Assembly: GCA_002694345.1 (NCBI GenBank)
Contig: NZLV01000173.1
Span: 1-10,295, forward strand
Length of the DNA stretch: 10,295 nt
Direction: 5' to 3'
From: Maricaulis sp.
GTDB lineage: Bacteria > Pseudomonadota > Alphaproteobacteria > Caulobacterales > Maricaulaceae
Shown here: piece after piece, positions 1 through 4,249 of the stretch
Layout: every line of letters starts with the position of its first letter
Position numbering within the stretch: position 1 is the first letter of the stretch
Made by a program: the position numbers and the translations under genes
The notes under the pieces: model-generated
Seen by the model: the letters and a program-made list of their open reading frames with translations, nothing else
Databases searched by the model: none
What the model was told of the DNA's origin: nothing

Positions 1-15
1 AGAAGGGCTGAAAGG

Positions 16-68
16 TCCTCGCCCTTGATGGGAGAGGGGGACCGCGCGCATGCGCGGTGGAGTGGGTG
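16..68 (+). repeat. REP-like palindromic intergenic repeat, copy A
   Basis: This is one of two related copies lying head-to-head downstream of the last gene of the minus-strand sigma cluster. It has the core cccttgatggg, a G-rich stretch, a perfect hairpin at 42-57 (ccgcgc, loop gcat, gcgcgg) and the tail gtgggtg. Reading copy B in reverse complement gives the same order: cccttgatggg, purine-rich spacer, GC hairpin, ggaaggggtg. The hairpin bases differ between copies but pairing is kept, as expected when selection acts on structure. Elements of this style are common between genes in alphaproteobacteria. The left boundary is uncertain because similarity fades near the window edge. Confidence 0.6.
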
Positions 69-82
69 ACTTTCAAACATCA

Positions 83-101
83 GAAAGCGCAAAGCGCTTT
101 C
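83..101. repeat. 8-bp inverted repeat between the two REP-like copies
   Basis: gaaagcgc (83-90) and gcgctttc (94-101) form an uninterrupted 8-bp stem around a 3-base AAA loop. It lies exactly between the two REP-like copies, so the block is three adjacent hairpins. No T-tract follows on either strand, so it is not a standard intrinsic terminator. It could be the hinge of a composite REP element or an RNA 3'-end stabiliser for the minus-strand transcript ending at 168. Confidence 0.45.
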
Positions 102-155
102 ACCCCTTCCGCCGGGCATTCGCCCGGCACCTTCCCCATCAAGGGGAAGGAGGGA
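101..155 (-). repeat. REP-like palindromic intergenic repeat, copy B (inverted)
   Basis: This is the inverted partner of copy A, starting 12 bases after the stop codon of the minus-strand gene that ends at 168. It holds two stems. One is 7 bp (gccgggc 111-117 with gcccggc 122-128, loop attc). The other is 8 bp (ccttcccc 130-137 with ggggaagg 143-150, loop atcaa). The second stem is the first structure a transcript would form after the putative anti-sigma #1 stop, so it may shape that mRNA's 3' end, although it lacks a U-run. The conserved core shared with copy A is cccttgatggg (reverse-complement sense). Confidence 0.6.
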
Positions 156-167
156 TACTGGCCTTTG

Positions 168-509
168 CTAGGCCAGACGGCGGGGCAGGACGACGGCGAC
201 CATGCCGACGGCGACGGCCATGGCGGCGGCGGCCATGACTTCCGGGGACATGAGGAAAGCCGCATTGGCCAGGAGGCCTTCCGTGGGCAGGTTCACATTG
301 CCGAACAGGCCTTCCAGCTGGGTGCCGGCGATGGCCGAACCGGTGGAACCGGCACCGCCGAGAATGAGGACGCGCTTGCGGTCCGGATTGGACAGGCGGT
401 CCATCACCGTCTTGGTGAAGCGGTCTGCCTCGCTCTCGCGCTCCATCGGGGCTGCGGCGTCGGCAAAGGCCGCCTTCAGCCTCTGATCGAATGCATCATT
501 CATGGTCAT
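168..509 (-). CDS. Small membrane protein, putative anti-sigma factor #1
   Basis: A 113-residue protein of no family I can name. It starts with an ATG whose bases overlap the stop of sigma #1 (ATGA), a layout typical of translationally coupled sigma/anti-sigma pairs; an ATG two codons later is also possible. The N-terminal 45 residues are charged and predicted cytoplasmic. A hydrophobic, glycine-rich stretch lies at about 46-62 and a clear alanine/valine-rich helix at about 90-108, followed by a PRR end. Residues 30-37 (RFTKTVMD) match the spacing of FRVDVME in the third protein of the other cassette, suggesting a common sigma-binding segment. It contains no cysteine or histidine, so it is not a zinc-binding (ZAS) anti-sigma. 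The role is inferred from position and the paralogous arrangement; a membrane protein under sigma control is the alternative. Confidence 0.7.
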   Translation of the reverse strand: MTMNDAFDQRLKAAFADAAAPMERESEADRFTKTVMDRLSNPDRKRVLILGGAGSTGSAIAGTQLEGLFGNVNLPTEGLLANAAFLMSPEVMAAAAMAVAVGMVAVVLPRRLA

Positions 510-1048
510 GACGCCATTACCTCTGTTTCCTGGAAGTAGGCCTGCAATTTGGCCCTTCCGCGGTTCACGTGCGACTTCACCGTTCCCAGCGGCATGCCGG
601 TGGCTTCAGCCGCTTCGGAGTGTGACATTCCACAAGAGTAACACATCACAACCAGCGTGCGTTCCTCTTCTTTCAATGTGGCCAGTCCGCGATCCAGATC
701 AACCACACTCCCCATATCGCGGGGCGCTTCGGTGTCTTCAACACCGCTCTGGAACTTCTCCATCACCCGTTCGGTCGATTTGCGCTTGCGCGCCGACTTC
801 AGGAACTCGGTATAGGCGATGGAACACATCCAGGATTTGAAGGAGCCGGTCCCTTTAAAGCTCCCGATCTTCTCATAGGCGCGGATGAAGGTGTCCTGGG
901 CGAGATCATCCGCGAGGGCGTGATTGCGGCACATGCGTTGCAGCATTCCCCGAACCACGCCCTGGTGGCGCCGGACAAGCTCTCCGAAGGCCGCCGGATT
1001 CTTCGTGGCGACAACCAGAGCAACCAATTCTTCGTCCGGCGCCTGCAT
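506..1048 (-). CDS. ECF-family RNA polymerase sigma factor #1
   Basis: A 180-residue sigma-70 family factor of the extracytoplasmic-function type, with only regions 2 and 4. Region 2 spans about 18-90 and includes ADDLAQDTFIRAY (46-58) and FKSW (70-73), the core-binding and -10-recognition segment. Region 4 spans about 117-170 and carries the helix-turn-helix GMPLGTVKSHVNRGRAKL (151-168), which contacts the -35 element. The start is the ATG preceded by ggggagggg; longer versions of the frame run into the upstream membrane-protein gene and do not resemble sigma factors. It lies 25 bases downstream of DUF6249-like #1 and overlaps the next gene as ATGA. The recognition helix is nearly the same as in sigma #2 (MPLGTVKSHV at the same residue numbers), so the two may read similar promoters. 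Confidence 0.95.
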   Translation of the reverse strand: MQAPDEELVALVVATKNPAAFGELVRRHQGVVRGMLQRMCRNHALADDLAQDTFIRAYEKIGSFKGTGSFKSWMCSIAYTEFLKSARKRKSTERVMEKFQSGVEDTEAPRDMGSVVDLDRGLATLKEEERTLVVMCYSCGMSHSEAAEATGMPLGTVKSHVNRGRAKLQAYFQETEVMAS

Positions 1049-1073
1049 CGGCTGATCCCCTCCCCGGCTCGCC

Positions 1074-1451
1074 TTAGTCGGTCTTTTTGTTGCCCAGCAG
1101 GCCAAAGCCCAGCAGGACGAAACCGATGAAGCCCGGGAAAGCGGACATGCCCACGAAGACCTGGAAGGCTTCGTCTTCGCCACCCATGGTGCCGACCGTC
1201 CAGCCGAACACGATCATGGCCAGCGCAACCGCGATCAGGACACCGCCCGACTTCAGGTCGCCATTGGAATTCTTTTGCGGCATGCCCAGCGCGCGGATCG
1301 TTTCCGGGGTCATTTGCTGACCGGCGCGGATCGCTTCCTGGACCGTGGCCAGGATCGCCTTGCGCTTTTGGATACCGCCATTGACGGCAATGAAGACGAT
1401 CAGCACGACCATCGCGAACAGGCCCGTCGGGACGAGAACTTCTACTCCCAT
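1074..1451 (-). CDS. DUF6249-like three-helix membrane protein #1
   Basis: A 125-residue inner-membrane protein. It has one N-terminal helix (about 5-24), a cytoplasmic linker (25-66, QKRKAILATVQEAIRAG followed by MTPETIRALG), and two further helices (about 68-89 and 97-120). One helix, a short basic linker with an aG...p.e.l motif, then a helix pair is the layout I associate with DUF6249 proteins; this family call is from memory. The start was set at the ATG eight bases after the Shine-Dalgarno ggagg; upstream ATGs in frame lack one and overlap the promoter-like element. It opens the second cassette and probably forms an operon with sigma #1. Function unknown; a membrane sensor or partner for the sigma/anti-sigma pair is inferred from the conserved neighbourhood. 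Confidence 0.85.
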   Translation of the reverse strand: MGVEVLVPTGLFAMVVLIVFIAVNGGIQKRKAILATVQEAIRAGQQMTPETIRALGMPQKNSNGDLKSGGVLIAVALAMIVFGWTVGTMGGEDEAFQVFVGMSAFPGFIGFVLLGFGLLGNKKTD

Positions 1452-1482
1452 TTCAACCTCCGTTACCGACCGCACCATGCGG

Positions 1483-1524
1483 CCTTTGTCCCCTAGATGC
1501 ACGGGGTTCAGGAATTGGATGCAG
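1483..1524 (-). promoter_or_regulatory. Cassette #1 promoter-like element (shared motif)
   Basis: On the minus strand this reads CTGCATCC, 8 bases, AACC, 12 bases, GGGACAAAGG. The GGGACAAAGG end lies 31 bases before the ATG of DUF6249-like #1. The same boxes at the same spacing stand before the other cassette (3494-3535). If GAACC is the -35 element and ACAAAG the -10 region (15 bases between AACC and ACAAAG), the geometry fits an ECF-type promoter with a start site about 20-25 bases before the ATG. CTGCATCC would lie just upstream of the -35 and could be an operator. The assignment of boxes is inference; the identity of the two sites is seen directly. Confidence 0.6.
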
Positions 1525-1528
1525 CGAT

Positions 1529-2086
1529 TTAGCCGATAATCGCGACACCGAACAGATACATGTGCAAATTCATAAGGATAAGCGCTGCCAGCACACCCAG
1601 GACAATCGCAGTAAGGTCCCCGCCCCAGCCTTTCACCACCGGCGGCGGTGTCTCACGGAAGCAGGCCGCGACGAAGGTGATGGCCGACCAGGCCAGGAAA
1701 CTGCCGAACAGGACCAGGGCGGCCAGCTCGCCATTGGCCAGGAAATGCGCCCCGGACCACAGAACGACACCGGCCAGCATGGGGTGGCGCACCCAGCGGC
1801 GGATATGCCCCGGCGCGTAGGACGAGACGATCAGGATCAGGCCAATCGGAACCAGGGTGAAGGCAAGATGGCGCGTCCAGGAGGGCGGCACCCAGACCGC
1901 TTCACTGGGATGGGCCAGGATCTTGCCGTAGATGATCAGGCCGAAGCCGACCAGCGACAGCGCCGTATAGACCAGTTTGTAAGGTGTCTCGCCGAGCCGG
2001 GCCTGCAATCCGCTGCGGGCTCCGGGAATGACGCGCAGAAAATGCACACCCAGAAACAGGACAAGTCCGACAATCAGGACCAGCAT
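1529..2086 (-). CDS. NnrU family integral membrane protein
   Basis: A 185-residue polytopic membrane protein with about five to six hydrophobic helices. NnrU-family signatures are present in order: GVHFLR (13-18), RLGETPYKLVYTALSLVGFGLI (30-51), a W-TRHLAF segment (70-76), RHPMLAGVVLW (100-110) and AHFLANGEL (113-121). The family is named after a gene linked to nitrite/NO metabolism in rhodobacteria and is related to methyltransferase-like membrane proteins (NnrU/MddA/Ste14 style); the conserved His residues fit that fold. No nitrogen-oxide gene is nearby, so a denitrification role is not supported here. The start is the ATG five bases after ggagg; a start six codons upstream is less likely. 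It lies between the two sigma cassettes, 80 bases after one and 77 before the other, so it may be co-transcribed. Confidence 0.9.
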   Translation of the reverse strand: MLVLIVGLVLFLGVHFLRVIPGARSGLQARLGETPYKLVYTALSLVGFGLIIYGKILAHPSEAVWVPPSWTRHLAFTLVPIGLILIVSSYAPGHIRRWVRHPMLAGVVLWSGAHFLANGELAALVLFGSFLAWSAITFVAACFRETPPPVVKGWGGDLTAIVLGVLAALILMNLHMYLFGVAIIG

Positions 2087-2130
2087 GGACGCCTCCCCCT
2101 CCATTTTGACCCGACTATAGACGATTCATC

Positions 2131-2153
2131 CGCGCTTCATGGACAAAAGCGCG
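2131..2153 (-). other. Hairpin between anti-sigma #2 and the NnrU gene
   Basis: cgcgctt (2131-2137) and aagcgcg (2147-2153) form a perfect 7-bp stem with a 9-base loop in the 80-base gap. It is not followed by a T-run on the minus strand, so termination would be weak at best; attenuation or mRNA processing between cassette #2 and the NnrU gene is possible. A TATAGT sequence sits between this hairpin and the NnrU start and could be a -10 box, but no good -35 stands before it. Confidence 0.3.
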
Positions 2154-2166
2154 ACTGGGACCCGGA

Positions 2167-2514
2167 TCAGAAAATCCGGAACCGGCGCCAGCTGACATGC
2201 GGCAGGGCCGGATGGCGTTGCAGCCAGGCCCGGGCGGCATAGGCCACCAGTCCGGTCGCCAACAGGATGACCAGGATTTCCAGCAGCGGCGCCCCCAGCG
2301 CGGCGGCAACATGGTTGATCACGGGCATCAGCAGGGCCGCGACCAGGACCAGCCCCGCCAGAATGGCGGCGCGGATGGCCAGGCTGATCCGGAAACGGCG
2401 ACGGGCCACGGCCTCCATCACATCCACCCGGAAGGCCGGATCGACAGATGCCACGTCGCCGGCCTCAAAAAAGGCGGCGAGCGGGTCGGCCTGATGTTCG
2501 GATTCACGTGTCAT
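2167..2514 (-). CDS. Small membrane protein, putative anti-sigma factor #2
   Basis: A 115-residue protein beginning with an ATG that overlaps the stop of sigma #2 as ATGA, the same junction as in the other cassette. The N-terminal 40 residues are polar and acidic (AFFEAGD around 14-20), followed by FRVDVMEAVARRR (28-40). Two hydrophobic helices lie at about 43-67 and 75-94, and a basic C-terminal tail ends RRFRIF. The FxxxVM pattern and its position before helix 1 recur in the corresponding protein of cassette #1. There is no cysteine, so no zinc-binding anti-sigma motif. A membrane-anchored anti-sigma factor is the best guess, from position, size and topology; overall sequence similarity to known anti-sigma families is not evident to me. 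Confidence 0.75.
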   Translation of the reverse strand: MTRESEHQADPLAAFFEAGDVASVDPAFRVDVMEAVARRRFRISLAIRAAILAGLVLVAALLMPVINHVAAALGAPLLEILVILLATGLVAYAARAWLQRHPALPHVSWRRFRIF

Positions 2515-3041
2515 CCGCTCACTCCAAGGATCTCCATCAACCGGGCGCGCCCCCGGCTGACATGGGATTTTACCGTACCCAGCGGCATTTCCAAGACATC
2601 TGACGCGTCCTGGTGGGTCCAGCCCCCGGCGAGACACAAGGCCACGGCGGCGCGCTGGTCCTCAGGCAGCTGGGCCAGAGCCTGCTGCATGGCCAGATGC
2701 ATCTCCCGGTCCGGGGTCTCGGTCTGGTCCTGCAAACCATGCCAGGCCTGGTCCCGGTCGCGGCTGCGCGCCATGGAGCGGGCCGTCATCCTGGACTGCC
2801 GCCAGGCGATGCCGAACAGCCAGGATTTCAGCTTGCGGCCATCATCCAGCAGGCGCAGCCGGGTCCAGGCGGTCAGGAAGACCTCCTGGGCGATATCGTC
2901 GGCATCGGACTCATAGACACAGACGCGCCTGAGAAAACTGCGGACCGGCGACTGGTATCGGTCGACGATCCGCGCAAAGGCGGCGTCCGAGCCCGACCGG
3001 GCCGCTGCGACCAGCGCAGCGTCCGTGGGCTGTCCGGTCAT
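2511..3041 (-). CDS. ECF-family RNA polymerase sigma factor #2
   Basis: A 176-residue ECF sigma factor. Region 2 spans about 17-90: AFARIVDRYQ, then DADDIAQEVFLTAW (46-59), then KSWLFGIAWRQSR (72-84). Region 4 spans about 113-170 and ends in the helix-turn-helix EMPLGTVKSHVSRGRARL (151-168). MPLGTVKSH falls on the same residue numbers (152-160) as in sigma #1, and lengths differ by only four residues, consistent with paralogy. Its ATG shares one base with the stop of the upstream membrane protein (TGATG), and its TGA overlaps the next start (ATGA), so the three genes are almost certainly one translationally coupled operon. Which extracellular signal it answers cannot be read from the sequence. 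Confidence 0.96.
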   Translation of the reverse strand: MTGQPTDAALVAAARSGSDAAFARIVDRYQSPVRSFLRRVCVYESDADDIAQEVFLTAWTRLRLLDDGRKLKSWLFGIAWRQSRMTARSMARSRDRDQAWHGLQDQTETPDREMHLAMQQALAQLPEDQRAAVALCLAGGWTHQDASDVLEMPLGTVKSHVSRGRARLMEILGVSG

Positions 3042-3457
3042 CAGTCGCGACGGCCGCGGCCGCCCTTGAACAGGCCGCCGACCAGAAAGGCCAGCGACAG
3101 CACGCCCAGGATCATGGCGACGAAATAGAGTTCCTCGCCGACACCGCCCAGCAGTTCGGCATAACCGGCATAGGCGAAGACCCCGGCCAGGCCGGCGAAC
3201 AGGATGACCAGGAAAGCGTTCGACGAACTGCCATCCCGGTTGCCGCTGTCCTCCTCATGCCAGCCATCATGGTCATCATCCGGCTTGTCCAGCGAAGCCA
3301 GGAGCTCGGCCGGCGGTTCCTTGCCCGCAGCCGTATAGCTCTTGATCAGGTCGATCTTGGACTGATGGCGCTTGTAGCGCATGAAACTGCCCCAGCCGGC
3401 GGCAATGAACCAGCCCAGCGGAAACAACAGCCACCAATAGTGAAACAGGAAATCCAT
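3041..3457 (-). CDS. DUF6249-like three-helix membrane protein #2
   Basis: A 138-residue membrane protein with the same plan as the first protein of the other cassette. It has an aromatic-rich N-terminal helix (about 6-26), a cytoplasmic linker with KIDLIKSYTAAGKEPPAELLASLDK (34-58), a very acidic and polar stretch (59-79), then two helices (about 81-102 and 110-130) and a basic tail GRGRRD. The G-KEPPAELL part matches DUF6249-type linkers, a call made from memory. The start is supported by gagga five bases upstream. Its TGA overlaps the sigma #2 ATG by one base. It probably acts in the inner membrane with the sigma/anti-sigma pair. The Asp/His/Glu-rich linker (DDDHDGWHEED) could bind metal, which is speculative. 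Confidence 0.85.
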   Translation of the reverse strand: MDFLFHYWWLLFPLGWFIAAGWGSFMRYKRHQSKIDLIKSYTAAGKEPPAELLASLDKPDDDHDGWHEEDSGNRDGSSSNAFLVILFAGLAGVFAYAGYAELLGGVGEELYFVAMILGVLSLAFLVGGLFKGGRGRRD

Positions 3458-3493
3458 CGCGTCCTCGCAATCATGAGGGGCGCCCGATTGCGC

Positions 3494-3535
3494 CCTTTGT
3501 CCCTTTGTTGCCGCCGGTTGCCCGTCCGGATGCAG
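3494..3535 (-). promoter_or_regulatory. Cassette #2 promoter-like element (shared motif)
   Basis: On the minus strand this reads CTGCATCC, 8 bases, AACC, 12 bases, GGGACAAAGG, ending 36 bases before the ATG of DUF6249-like #2. Both outer boxes and the 24-base distance between them are identical to the site at 1483-1524; within the spacer AACC and a GCA are also kept in register. Here the ACAAAGGG unit is present twice in tandem (3493-3508), whereas cassette #1 has one. A promoter read by one or both of the ECF sigma factors, giving autoregulation, is the simplest explanation. Confidence 0.6.
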
Positions 3536-3563
3536 AGGGCTGGCAATTTTTGCAGAACCGGGC

Positions 3564-4181
3564 TCAGCGCGCCTCGATTTCGGTCCAGCAGCACCCTTCC
3601 ATCAGGCGGGCGCCATCCTCATCGCGCACATCCAGCACGGCCTGCCAGCCATAGGCGCGTTCGCTCATCCCGTCGGAACACTGGCCCGAGCGCACGAGGA
3701 GCATGCCGCTGCCCTCGCCCGCGAAATGATAGATGAAGGGCTCCTGCCGGCCGCGCGCCCGGCGGGCGTCGGTGATGCGGGACATCCGCTCTTCGCCCAG
3801 GGTGAGCATGTCATGGCGGACGAGCTCGCCATCCGGTGCGACCGACAGCCCCCAGAACGGCTCGGTCCCGGCGCAGGTGAAACCGGCCGGGGCCTGGAAG
3901 CCGGACACCACGGGCCGTTCCATCGGGTCCAGATAGGCCAGGCTGACCCAGCCACTGCCCTCGCCGTGCAGGATCCGCCCCCAGCCATGCCGGGTTTCCA
4001 GCACTTCCACGGACCGGGCACCGGGCCGCAGTTCGCCGGTGATGGCAGCGGTCGGGCTGGGCGTGGCGCGGATGTTCAACACGTCATGGGCGTCCACATT
4101 GACCACTTGGAACAGGGCCGGCTGGGCCCAGACCGGTGATGCCAGCAACAGGCCGAAACTCGCGCAAATGACCCGGATCAT
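3564..4181 (-). CDS. Secreted SH3b protein with COG3650-like C-terminal domain
   Basis: A 205-residue exported protein. A signal peptide covers 1-19 (hydrophobic core then VWA-Q). A bacterial SH3 (SH3b) domain spans about 22-88, with LNIRATPSPTAAITGEL and a GWGRI...GWVSLAYL end; such domains often bind peptidoglycan. The C-terminal half (about 98-200) carries CAGTEPFWGL (103-112), QCSDGMSERAYGW (167-179) and GCC (196-198), which I recognise from memory as the COG3650-type uncharacterised envelope domain; its four cysteines suggest disulfides or a metal site. The start has gaggggg ahead of it. The gene lies 68 bases downstream of the LytTR receptor gene and 106 bases upstream of sigma cassette #2, all on the same strand, so it could be co-transcribed with the receptor. 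Molecular function unknown. Confidence 0.85.
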   Translation of the reverse strand: MIRVICASFGLLLASPVWAQPALFQVVNVDAHDVLNIRATPSPTAAITGELRPGARSVEVLETRHGWGRILHGEGSGWVSLAYLDPMERPVVSGFQAPAGFTCAGTEPFWGLSVAPDGELVRHDMLTLGEERMSRITDARRARGRQEPFIYHFAGEGSGMLLVRSGQCSDGMSERAYGWQAVLDVRDEDGARLMEGCCWTEIEAR

Positions 4182-4220
4182 GTGGATTCCCCCTCTTCCC
4201 GCCGCAGGCTAGCGCGTGCC

Positions 4221-4232
4221 GCGGCGCGCCGC
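4221..4232. other. Perfect 12-base GC palindrome between two genes
   Basis: gcggcgcgccgc is its own reverse complement and lies in the 68-base gap between the LytTR receptor stop and the SH3b gene start. It could be a small transcript hairpin or a dyad protein-binding site. In DNA this rich in G and C such a palindrome can also arise by chance, and no T-run follows to make it a terminator. Confidence 0.25.
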
Positions 4233-4249
4233 CAGCGACACGACCGGGC

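Noticed and set aside
57..539. Open frame of 160 codons on the plus strand over the putative anti-sigma #1 gene
   Set aside because: It is antisense to a gene with a coupled start and plausible topology, spans the REP-like repeats, and its translation is low-complexity Gly/His/Asp typical of GC-rich shadow frames.
1049..1183. N-terminal extension of sigma #1 (45 extra residues)
   Set aside because: The extension overlaps the upstream membrane-protein gene, has no sigma-like sequence, and the internal ATG at 1048 has a strong Shine-Dalgarno.
2162..2179. ccggat/atccgg stem at the end of anti-sigma #2 as a terminator
   Set aside because: Only six base pairs, it overlaps the coding end, and no T-run follows on the minus strand.
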